Positions 16,462 through 24,804 of a stretch of DNA of 64,000 bases are shown in pieces. The position numbers were made by a program, and so were the translations under genes. The stretch spans positions 270,060 through 334,059 of the forward strand of contig NZ_JBLTXA010000005.1 of NCBI RefSeq assembly GCF_048066175.1, in the 5' to 3' direction. The DNA comes from Niveispirillum fermenti (GTDB taxonomy: Bacteria; Pseudomonadota; Alphaproteobacteria; Azospirillales; Azospirillaceae). Under the pieces are notes generated by a model. The model did not search any database. It saw only the letters and a program-made list of their open reading frames with translations, and was not told where the DNA came from. Numbering within the stretch: position 1 is the first letter of the stretch; every line of letters starts with the position of its first letter.

Positions 16462-19400
16462 ATGGCTGGACCCTCCATTTTCGTGTATAACGAAGCCTAC
16501 TATCTGGCGCAGAACCCGGATGTCGCCGCTGCCGTTCAGGCTGGCGTGATCGAGAACGGTCTGCAGCACTGGCAGGCTTTCGGCGCGGCCGAAGGGCGGA
16601 AGGCTTCCGCTTTCTTCGATTGGGAAGTTTATCGCGACAACAACCAGGATCTGGTTGAGGCCGGTCTGACGACCGAAGCGGCCCTGACGCAGCACTTCAA
16701 CCTGTACGGTCACAACGAACCCCGCGTGTTCCTGAGCTCGGCCGTCTTCGACGCCACCATCTATGCCGCTCAGAACCCGGATCTGGCCGTTGCCGGCGTG
16801 ACCGGCGCCTATGCGCTGGAGCGTCACTTCGTGACGAACGGCGTGGGCGAGGGCCGCGTCGCGGTGGCCGGCCTGGACGGCGCCGCCTATATCGATTCCT
16901 TTGCCGATCTGAAGGCCCTGCTGGATGCCGGCGGGAACATTGCCGGCTTCACCGCCGCCCAGAAGGCCCAGGCCGGTATCTGGCACTATTACAATTACGG
17001 CATCTCCGAAGGCCGCCCGCTGCCGACGCCGGCGCCGGTCGTGACCATCACGCCGGCCAGCACCACCGTGCAGGAAGGCGCCGACCTGGTCTTCACCGTG
17101 AAGCTGTCCGTGCCGCTGACGACCGACACGGTGTTCACCTACAACATCACGGGCGATACCCGTGATGGCGCGCTGAACGCCGCCAGCCCGAACGACTTCA
17201 CCTCCGTGACGGGCACCGTCACCATCCCGGCCGGCTCGACCAGCTATTCCTTCACGGTCACCCCGGTTGCCGACGGCATCGCGGAAGGCCTGGAAGGCTT
17301 CAAGGTCACGCTGTTCAACCAGAACCTCGTCGTGGTCAAGACCAGCGACGTGGTCGGCATCATCGACGCCCCGGCGCCGGTCGTTCCGCAGACCTTCACG
17401 CTGACCGCCGGCACCGACAATTTCGTCGGCGGCACCGCCAACGACACGTTCGTCGGCACGATCCGCACCGATGATCCGACGCTGTCCACGCTGAACGCGG
17501 GTGACACGCTGAATGGCGGTTCGGGCATCGATACGCTGACCGTCAACGTCGCCGGCAGTGGCACTGGCAGCCCGGCCATCTCGCCGACCCTGATCGGTGT
17601 CGAGCGCGTGCTGGTCTCCAACTCCGCCTCGTCGGGCACCGCCTCCATCGACCTGTCGCTGGCCGACAGCGCGCTGACCACCGTCGGCACGACCGCCTCG
17701 CTGAGCTCGGGCGTGAAGACGGAGTTCGTCGGTCTGAACAAGATCGTCGACGTGGTGGCCCGCGGCGCCGGTGACCTGACCGTGAACTTCGCCGCTGGCG
17801 TCGTTGCTGGTTCGGGCGATGCGCTGAACCTGTCGCTGAGCGGCGTGGGTTCCTCCGGTTCCGGCATCATCTTCGATACCAACGGTATCGAAACGCTGAA
17901 CATCTCGTCCTCCGGCGCTGCGAACAGCCTGAAGTTCGGTACCGGCATCACCGGCACGGGCGGCACGCAGACCATCAATGCGTCGGGCGCTCAGGCCCTG
18001 ACCCTGGACGGGATCGGCGGTGTCACGACCGTCAATGGCGCTGGTCTGACCGCGGCTCTGACTGTCAGCGGCATCGGCAGCGGCGGCGTCAGCATCACGG
18101 GTGGCGCTGGCAATGACGTGTTCGATTTCGGCAACACCTTCAACGCGGCGACCGGCACGGGCAATGACATCATTGCCGGTGGCGAAGGCACCGACACGCT
18201 GAAGATCACCAGCTCGGCTACCAACATCGCCGACGCTGCTTTCGCCAACGTGACCTCGATCGAAGTGCTGAACGTCGCCAGCGGCGGCACCGGCACCCTG
18301 ACGCTGGGCGCCAACGCCGCCGCCGCGGGTATCACCACGCTGACCGAATCCGGCACCGGCGCGCTGAGCCTGACGGTTGCCAGCGGCTATACCGGCACCC
18401 TGACGGTCAACCTGAGCGGTTCCGGCGACTCGGTCTCGGTCGCTTCCGGCTCGACCGCCAATGTGGTGGTGAATGCCAGCGTCGCCAGTGTTTCCGGCCT
18501 GACCTTCGCCGGCTCCACCGGCACCGGCTCCACCGACACGCTGTCGGTCACCGGCACGGGCTCGGTCACGATCGGCACGGGCGTGACGGACATCGACGTG
18601 CTGAAGCTGACCAGCACGGGCGCGCTGTCGGTCACGACCAGCAACGCCAATGTCGGTTCCGGCCGCATCCTGTCGGTCGATGCCTCGGCGGTCTCCGGTT
18701 CCACCGGCACCGGCGCCAATGGCCTGACCTTTGACGGCACTGCCGAGAATGATGGCCGTTTCTCCATCACCGGTAGCGCCGTCAATGACAGCATCACGCT
18801 GAGCAGCGGTGCGCACACCGTTGTGGCCGGCGCCGGCAATGACACGATCGACGCCACGGCTGGCGGCAATGTCAGCCTGGATGGTGGTGCGGGCAACGAC
18901 ACCTTCGTCGTCGATCTGACCACGCTGGGCACCGGCGCCACCATCAATGGCGGCGAAGGCTCCGATACGCTGTACGTCCAGGGCACCGGCACGGTCACCT
19001 CGGCCAACCTGGCCAATGTGTCCAATGTCGAGCGTCTGGTGTTCGATGGCAACGCCACGCTGAACACGGCGATCCAGTTCTCCACCTTCGATCTGAGCGG
19101 CTCGACCGGCGCCAACACGCTGACCCTGGCCTCCGGCTACACCGGCGCCACCACGGTCACGCTGGGTTCCGGTGACATTGTCGACAATACCGGCGCGCGC
19201 GTCGACCTGACGGTCAATGTCACGGCGGCCGATTATGTCGCCACCAAGGGCGACGTGATCCGCGGCGGCAGCGGTTCGCACACCGTTACCCTGAACCTGG
19301 AAGCCAGTGTCGAAGGCACCGGCAGCCAGGTGGTCCTGGGGACCGGCGCCTATGTCGACGTGCTGAACATCGTCGATGGCGGTGACGTGGCCTCCGGCAC

Positions 19401-22044
19401 CGGCGCCAATGCCGGCAAGGATGTCTCGGTCCAGCTGGCTTCGGGCTACAGCAACAACATCATCGTGAACGCCTCGGCGCTGGACGCCGGTACGTTCAGC
19501 ACCGGTGGCTCGCCGAACGCCGACTTCGAGAACCTGCTGTTTGACGGTTCCCAGGCTCTCGGCACCATCGTCGCCACGGGCGGCGCCGGTAACGACACCA
19601 TCTCCGGTGGCATGGGCAAGAACACCCTGCTGGGCGGTGACGGCGCCGACTACCTGTATGCCGGCAACGGCGGCACGGGCAGCTTCGACAGCATCAATGG
19701 CGGCAATGGCGACGACATCATCGTCTTCACGTCCGGCAATTTTGACGGTAACGACACCGTTGATGGCGGTGCGGGCAACGACATGCTGGTCGTGGCGCCG
19801 GGTACCGGCGGCATCCAGGATCTGGCTTTCCTGAATGTCAGCAATATCGAGACGCTGGGCCTGAGCGGTGGCGGCACCGGTACGGTCGTTCTGGATACCC
19901 GTGCGCAGGCTGCCGGCCTGACCGGCATCAAGCTTGCGGCGACCGGAAACTTCGTGGTCAACGCTGCCGGCTTCACGAACGGCCTGACCTTCGACGCCAC
20001 CTTGAGCACCGGTGACGTCAGCCTGACCGGTGGCGCTGGCAACGACACGTTCGTCTTCGCCGGCTCCGGCCTGAATAACAGCGACCTGATCGTTGGCGGC
20101 TCCGGCACCAACAATCTCGTCCTGTCGAACAGCGGTGGCGGGGTCTCGGCCCAGATCGGCACCAACATCTCCGGCATCAGCGAGATCGTGGTCCGTGACG
20201 ACGCGACCGGCACCGGTAGCACCGCCGGCGCCACCATCACGCTGAGCGGCTACACTGGTTCGGCGCTGAAGATCGATGCTTCGGCCCTGAACGCCACCGG
20301 CGAGACGCTGACCTTCACCAACAACACCAGCGTGGTCGTCACGGTGGTCGGTGGTTCGGGCAACGACATCATCACTGGTGGTTCGGGCAACGACGTCCTG
20401 TCGGGCGGCGCTGGCAATGACAGCATCATCGGCGGTGCGGGCAATGACCTGATCGTCGGTGGTGCCGGCAATGACACGCTGAGCGGCGGCGTCGGTGTCG
20501 ACACCCTGACGGGTGGCGATGGCAACGATGTGTTCGTGTTCACCCCCGGTGATAACACCAGCACGGGTGCCGACGTCATCACCGACTTCGGTTCGGGTGA
20601 CGTGATCGTCCTGAAGCACACGGTTGGCGCCAATGCGTCGATCGATGCGAACTACAAGGGCGCTGCCAACACCTACGCCGACGCCCTGTCGCTGCTGCAA
20701 GGCTCGACGGGCACCAACGCCGGCCAGTACGTCTACATCAACAGCCTGAACCAGCTGGTGATCGACGTGGACGGCAATGGCCTGATCCAGGCGAACGACC
20801 TGTACATCACCCTGCAGGGCACGAGCGGCTTCACCAGCGGTTCGGTGGCACTGGACCTGACCGTGACGGGCGCCGGCTCGACCATCTCCGGTGGTGCGGC
20901 GGATGACACCATCACCCTGTCGGGTGCCAGCTCGGCGACCATCGTCGGTGGCGCTGGCAATGACACGCTGAAGGTTGCCGGTTCGGGCAATACCGGCAGC
21001 TTCACGGGCGGTGCGGGTACCGGCGATGCCGTGATCTTCCTGAGCGGGGCCACCAGCGGCGCCGTGACGGTGACCACGGTGGAGACCGTTACCCTGGCGT
21101 CCGGTGCGGGCGCTGGCAATAACGTCACCTTCGGTGCCACCGGCAGCAGCCTGACCGTGTCCAACCTGAACGGTACGGGCACCTTGCTGACCGTCAATGG
21201 CTCCACCGGTGCGGACAGCCTGACGATCGCCTCGGGCAGCAGCGGCGCTGTCGGCGTCATCAACACCGGCGGTACCATCACGGTGACCGGTTCGGATGGT
21301 AACGACTACGTTGCCTTCCGCGGCACGGGTGGCACCATCAACCTGGGCAGCGGTGACGATACGCTGCTCCTGACGGGCGCCAGCTCCGTCACGATCTCCG
21401 GTGTCGAGCACGTTTCCGGCGCCACGGGCACCGGTGACATCTTCACCGTGACCCTGGGCAACACCGGCAGCGATGTTGTCCTGCTGGGCGGTGCGACCGG
21501 GTCGGGCGCCACGGTGTCCTTCAGCGGCTTCAACAGCGGTGACACCATCGACCTGGGTGCTTCCGGTGGCAGCGACACTGTGGTGTTCGGCACGGGTTCC
21601 ACGGGTTCCGGCCCGGCGATCTCGAACTTCGACGCCGGTGCCAGCGGCGACGTGCTTGACTTCTCCGCGCTGAACGATGCCGGTTCCATCAACAACATCG
21701 GCGCGGCCTACAACCTGTCCGGTACGGGCGCCGACCTGTCGGTCGGTACCGGTGACGGTGTCGTGCTGGTGTATGGCAACGGCGGCGTGCTTTCCGAGGC
21801 CGATTTCACGGGGGTGGCGGGTGCAAACTCCGCGCTGGTTGTGGATGCGGCCAACAAGTTCATCGTGCTGTCCGCGGCTGACACCACCTCCACGTCGCTC
21901 AACGTCTACCTCGTTGATACGTCGCTGGCTGGTGGCGGTGCGACGGTCGATGCGGGTGATGTCCAACTCATCGGGACTATCAACCTGCTGACCGGTGACA
22001 ACATCAACAGCTTCGTCGCAGGCAACTTCGGCGGCATCGTCTAA
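16462..22044 (+). CDS. Giant RsaA-like RTX calcium-binding surface (S-layer-type) protein
   Basis: 1860 residues from ATG at 16462 (GGAG 8 bases upstream). No N-terminal signal peptide. Residues 1-190 hold four repeats of about 45 residues (for example YYLAQNPDVA and HWQAFGAAEGR). A Calx-beta-like domain follows (about 195-300), then from about 311 a Ser/Thr/Gly/Ala-rich beta repeat region opening TFTLTAGTDNFVGGTANDTF, very like Caulobacter RsaA. Modules of about 110-130 residues recur (TDTL ... FANVTSIE). A block of RTX nonapeptides (GGxGNDxΦ, seven or so) lies at about 1297-1360, unusually 500 residues before the end. No cysteine was noticed. The C-terminus (VQLIGTINLL ... FVAGNFGGIV) is the likely type I secretion signal. 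Secretion is probably by the ABC transporter/adaptor pair 6 kb downstream. An adhesin rather than an S-layer is the main alternative. Confidence 0.88.
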   Translation: MAGPSIFVYNEAYYLAQNPDVAAAVQAGVIENGLQHWQAFGAAEGRKASAFFDWEVYRDNNQDLVEAGLTTEAALTQHFNLYGHNEPRVFLSSAVFDATIYAAQNPDLAVAGVTGAYALERHFVTNGVGEGRVAVAGLDGAAYIDSFADLKALLDAGGNIAGFTAAQKAQAGIWHYYNYGISEGRPLPTPAPVVTITPASTTVQEGADLVFTVKLSVPLTTDTVFTYNITGDTRDGALNAASPNDFTSVTGTVTIPAGSTSYSFTVTPVADGIAEGLEGFKVTLFNQNLVVVKTSDVVGIIDAPAPVVPQTFTLTAGTDNFVGGTANDTFVGTIRTDDPTLSTLNAGDTLNGGSGIDTLTVNVAGSGTGSPAISPTLIGVERVLVSNSASSGTASIDLSLADSALTTVGTTASLSSGVKTEFVGLNKIVDVVARGAGDLTVNFAAGVVAGSGDALNLSLSGVGSSGSGIIFDTNGIETLNISSSGAANSLKFGTGITGTGGTQTINASGAQALTLDGIGGVTTVNGAGLTAALTVSGIGSGGVSITGGAGNDVFDFGNTFNAATGTGNDIIAGGEGTDTLKITSSATNIADAAFANVTSIEVLNVASGGTGTLTLGANAAAAGITTLTESGTGALSLTVASGYTGTLTVNLSGSGDSVSVASGSTANVVVNASVASVSGLTFAGSTGTGSTDTLSVTGTGSVTIGTGVTDIDVLKLTSTGALSVTTSNANVGSGRILSVDASAVSGSTGTGANGLTFDGTAENDGRFSITGSAVNDSITLSSGAHTVVAGAGNDTIDATAGGNVSLDGGAGNDTFVVDLTTLGTGATINGGEGSDTLYVQGTGTVTSANLANVSNVERLVFDGNATLNTAIQFSTFDLSGSTGANTLTLASGYTGATTVTLGSGDIVDNTGARVDLTVNVTAADYVATKGDVIRGGSGSHTVTLNLEASVEGTGSQVVLGTGAYVDVLNIVDGGDVASGTGANAGKDVSVQLASGYSNNIIVNASALDAGTFSTGGSPNADFENLLFDGSQALGTIVATGGAGNDTISGGMGKNTLLGGDGADYLYAGNGGTGSFDSINGGNGDDIIVFTSGNFDGNDTVDGGAGNDMLVVAPGTGGIQDLAFLNVSNIETLGLSGGGTGTVVLDTRAQAAGLTGIKLAATGNFVVNAAGFTNGLTFDATLSTGDVSLTGGAGNDTFVFAGSGLNNSDLIVGGSGTNNLVLSNSGGGVSAQIGTNISGISEIVVRDDATGTGSTAGATITLSGYTGSALKIDASALNATGETLTFTNNTSVVVTVVGGSGNDIITGGSGNDVLSGGAGNDSIIGGAGNDLIVGGAGNDTLSGGVGVDTLTGGDGNDVFVFTPGDNTSTGADVITDFGSGDVIVLKHTVGANASIDANYKGAANTYADALSLLQGSTGTNAGQYVYINSLNQLVIDVDGNGLIQANDLYITLQGTSGFTSGSVALDLTVTGAGSTISGGAADDTITLSGASSATIVGGAGNDTLKVAGSGNTGSFTGGAGTGDAVIFLSGATSGAVTVTTVETVTLASGAGAGNNVTFGATGSSLTVSNLNGTGTLLTVNGSTGADSLTIASGSSGAVGVINTGGTITVTGSDGNDYVAFRGTGGTINLGSGDDTLLLTGASSVTISGVEHVSGATGTGDIFTVTLGNTGSDVVLLGGATGSGATVSFSGFNSGDTIDLGASGGSDTVVFGTGSTGSGPAISNFDAGASGDVLDFSALNDAGSINNIGAAYNLSGTGADLSVGTGDGVVLVYGNGGVLSEADFTGVAGANSALVVDAANKFIVLSAADTTSTSLNVYLVDTSLAGGGATVDAGDVQLIGTINLLTGDNINSFVAGNFGGIV

Positions 22045-22085
22045 GTCGTCGGTTTGTTCACGAAGACTGAGTGACGTTTCTACCT

Positions 22086-22118
22086 CCGCCGCCCCTTACC
22101 GGGGCGGCGGATTTTTTT
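22086..22118 (+). terminator. Strong intrinsic terminator of the RTX gene
   Basis: A perfect 10-base stem CCGCCGCCCC / GGGGCGGCGG with loop TTACC, then A and seven Ts (22112-22118). It lies 41 bases past the stop. It should end the RTX transcript and separate its expression from the glycan genes. Confidence 0.92.
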
Positions 22119-22171
22119 CGAGATGATGACGGCGGGTGCCGGTGGCGGCCGCCGACCAAGAGGTTTTCCGC

Positions 22172-24310
22172 ATGCAGGCTTTTCTTCCCAGCGAGGACCA
22201 TACGCTGTCGACCAACCGCTTCGTCCGTCATTATGTCGGCGGCAGCATCGACAAGGAGGTGCCGGTCGATCGGTTGATCATCGATATCGGGGGAGAAGCA
22301 GATATCCTGAAGAAGGCGCTGCTGCAGGCCCACAAGGAGCGGCATGCAAAGGACGAGGTCCTGCAGATCGGCAGCGGAGAGGCCGGCACGGCGGCGTCCG
22401 GTGCCGACGCGGCGTCCGGCGCTGCCGCGGATGGTTCCGGCGCTGCCGATGGGGCCACGGCCGATCAGGACGCACCCAAGGTGCATGTTGTGCAGGAGCA
22501 TATGCTTCTGCCCTGGAGCGCCTTCCCGCCGCGGCTTGGCCGGGTTTCAAGCCGTTACGTCAATGACGGCCTGTTCCGGCATCCCGATGAGGGGGATGTG
22601 CTGTCCGGGCAGTTGACCGCGCTGAAGGCCCGCCATCCGGCCAAGAAACATTTCCGCCTGGCGGTCGTGAATGCCTTCGGCACCAATCTTGGCGACTGCA
22701 TGCTGGGCATGACGGCGATGCGGCACATTGCCGGATATCTGCGCCGCCACCTGGACAGCGTGACCATCGATCTGCTGCTGGGCGCCAATTCCGGGGCCAC
22801 CAATTTCGACATTGCCGGACATGAGGACTGGGTCGGCGAGCAGCACCTGCTGGGGCCGACACTGAATGATTTCGCCCGGTATGATGCCTATTTCGATTTC
22901 ACGGGGCTGATCGGCCTGCCCCGGATCACCGAGCTTGCCATCGGCGACTGGTATCTGTGGTGGAGCGGCCTGGACCCGGCGACGGTACCCGTCCAAGAGA
23001 AACGCAACATCATGTATCATTCCTGGCCCGTCTGGCAGGAGGTGAGCCAGCACCTGCAGGGGATCAAGGGTCGCAAGGTCTTCTTCAACCCCAAGGCCAG
23101 TGTGCCGCTGCGCACCTTCCCCGACGAGCAGGCGGCCAAGTTCGTCAAAAGCCTGCTGAAGGCAGCACCCGAGTTGCATATTGTCGTGGACCGCGAGTTG
23201 AAGGTGAGCCACCCGCGCCTGATCGACCTGTCGAAGGAGATCAACTCCGCGACCAAGTTCGCGGCCCTGGTGGCCCAGATGGACGGCATGATCAGCGTCG
23301 ACAGTTTCGCGCTGCACGCCGCCGACGCCGCCTCGGTGCCCAGTGTCGGGCTGTTCGCGTCCATCGATCCCTACGCTTATCCCTACTATCCGCATCACAA
23401 GGGGCTGCTGATCCCCGGCGGGGAAACGCTGCCCGCCTATAAGCGGTTCAAGATCGATGACGAGCAGGAATGGGCCAAGATGAAGGATGCCTATACCGGC
23501 GCCTGGGCCCAACTGAAGGCGGCCGATGTGCTGTCGGTTCTGCAGGACCGGATGAACGCCCGCAACGGCGTGCCCACCCATAATGGCATCCGGTTCGCCA
23601 ATACCCCCCACGCCGTGCGTCGCCATGTGGAAACACCGCAGGGCCGCACGCCGCCGCATGAGAACGTGCCGGAGATCTGGCAGAAGGGGTACAATCGGGT
23701 GATGGAGATCGCCCGCACATTGGTGCGTCCCCGCACCAATACGATCCTGGTGACACCCGGTTCAGCCCCGCTGGCCGTTCAACTGGCCAACAATGCCGGC
23801 CTTGAAGGCCAGTTGCATATTTTCGAGCCGCGCCGCTTGCGCCGGGAACTGCTATCCCTCGACCTGATGGAGCGGGCATCGCAGGCGCGGGTGCATTGGC
23901 ACGACACCATTCCCAGCAATGCCGAGCTGTTTGGCATGCCGCTGGATGACGAACTGTCGGAGACCAGCCCCGCCGCCTGGGGCAATCTGCGGCAGAAGCG
24001 GCAGATGGTCGGTGGCAGCATCGACAAGCTGGGGCTGACACCGCTGAATGCCATCATCATGGTGGCGCCCATGGCCTTCAAGATGGGGCTGGAAACCGCA
24101 TTCCAGTCCTTGGAGACGTATCAGCCTGCCATCCTGTGCGGCCCGATCATGCAACTGGACGAGGTGCGCCAGATGGCGGCAATGCTGCATCCCCGCAAGT
24201 ACCAATGCTGGATCGAGCAGATGCAGGCCGGCAACGCGCAGGCGTGCATCATGCTGGCTGTTGCGGCACATGTGAAGGTGCAAGGCCTGAAAAAGGTGCA
24301 ACTGGACTGA
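22172..24310 (+). CDS. GT9-like glycosyltransferase fused to a degenerate FkbM-like domain
   Basis: 712 residues from ATG at 22172 (AGAGG upstream; a GTG at 22136 is possible). After about 60 residues comes an Ala/Gly/Asp low-complexity linker (about 70-105). A GT9 (heptosyltransferase-like) region follows: AVVNAFGTNLGDCMLGMTAM, then FFNPKAS and the family's late motif as DGMISVDSFALHAADAASVP. From about 520 to the end a Rossmann-like segment (ILVTPGSAPLAVQLANNAG, HIFEPRR) and a LETAFQSLETYQPAILCGP stretch resemble FkbM methyltransferases, but the usual KIDVEG is replaced by hydrophobic residues, so methyl transfer is doubtful. VGGSIDK occurs in both the first and last parts. It probably adds a sugar to a glycan or to the neighbouring surface protein. 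Confidence 0.7.
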   Translation: MQAFLPSEDHTLSTNRFVRHYVGGSIDKEVPVDRLIIDIGGEADILKKALLQAHKERHAKDEVLQIGSGEAGTAASGADAASGAAADGSGAADGATADQDAPKVHVVQEHMLLPWSAFPPRLGRVSSRYVNDGLFRHPDEGDVLSGQLTALKARHPAKKHFRLAVVNAFGTNLGDCMLGMTAMRHIAGYLRRHLDSVTIDLLLGANSGATNFDIAGHEDWVGEQHLLGPTLNDFARYDAYFDFTGLIGLPRITELAIGDWYLWWSGLDPATVPVQEKRNIMYHSWPVWQEVSQHLQGIKGRKVFFNPKASVPLRTFPDEQAAKFVKSLLKAAPELHIVVDRELKVSHPRLIDLSKEINSATKFAALVAQMDGMISVDSFALHAADAASVPSVGLFASIDPYAYPYYPHHKGLLIPGGETLPAYKRFKIDDEQEWAKMKDAYTGAWAQLKAADVLSVLQDRMNARNGVPTHNGIRFANTPHAVRRHVETPQGRTPPHENVPEIWQKGYNRVMEIARTLVRPRTNTILVTPGSAPLAVQLANNAGLEGQLHIFEPRRLRRELLSLDLMERASQARVHWHDTIPSNAELFGMPLDDELSETSPAAWGNLRQKRQMVGGSIDKLGLTPLNAIIMVAPMAFKMGLETAFQSLETYQPAILCGPIMQLDEVRQMAAMLHPRKYQCWIEQMQAGNAQACIMLAVAAHVKVQGLKKVQLD

Positions 24311-24349
24311 CCCGGCGGGCCGATCCCGTCTGACCATGGAGTTGAGTAC

Positions 24350-24754
24350 ATGTCCGCGAACTGGACCGATATTCCGCAATTGCCCGTCGCCTGGGGCGAG
24401 GTCTTCGACAAATGGACCATCCTTGTCATCAAGGAGGAGCGCATCGGCGATGCCGCGAAAATGCGCAATGTCCAGCGGGAACGGGTGGAGATCGAGAAGG
24501 TGATCGGCGACCGCACCCGGTTTCCCGCCGGGCTGGACGGGCTGGTCGAGGGGCTGCACGCGATCAATGCCGCGCTGTGGGATATCGAGGATGGCAAGCG
24601 CCGCTGCGAGCGGGAGAAGCAGTTCGATGACGGCTTCATCCAGCTGGCCCGCCAAGTCTATATGAAGAATGATGAGCGCGCCCGCCTGAAGAAGGAAATC
24701 AACCTTCTGCTGGGCAGCGCCATTGTGGAGGAGAAATCCTACAAGCCCTATTGA
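24350..24754 (+). CDS. DUF6165 family protein
   Basis: 134 residues; the opening VAWGEVFDKWTILVIKEERI and the closing KKEINLLLGSAIVEEKSYKPY are characteristic of DUF6165, a small helical family of unknown function that I recall from polysaccharide and glycosyltransferase clusters. No signal peptide or membrane segment. Its position between a GT9-like fusion and two GT4 enzymes fits that context. ATG at 24350 follows GGAGTTGAGT. An intrinsic terminator lies directly after the stop. Confidence 0.85.
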   Translation: MSANWTDIPQLPVAWGEVFDKWTILVIKEERIGDAAKMRNVQRERVEIEKVIGDRTRFPAGLDGLVEGLHAINAALWDIEDGKRRCEREKQFDDGFIQLARQVYMKNDERARLKKEINLLLGSAIVEEKSYKPY

Positions 24755-24757
24755 TCC

Positions 24758-24782
24758 GGCCCGGCCCGCCGGGCCCTTTTTT
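24758..24782 (+). terminator. Intrinsic terminator between DUF6165 and the GT4 genes
   Basis: Stem GGCCCGG (24758-24764) with CCGGGCC (24769-24775), loop CCCG, then C and six Ts (24777-24782), starting 4 bases after the stop. Because the next glycosyltransferase starts only 23 bases later on the same strand, this may be a partial or attenuating terminator. Confidence 0.85.
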
Positions 24783-24804
24783 CGTCCCCGTCGGGAGCCG
24801 ACCC

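Noticed and set aside
16456..21966. An 1836-codon open frame on the minus strand opposite the RTX gene
   Set aside because: It is the mirror of a repetitive, codon-biased gene: its protein is Arg/Gly/Ala/Asp-rich without domains, and the plus strand has clear RTX, Calx-beta and secretion features.
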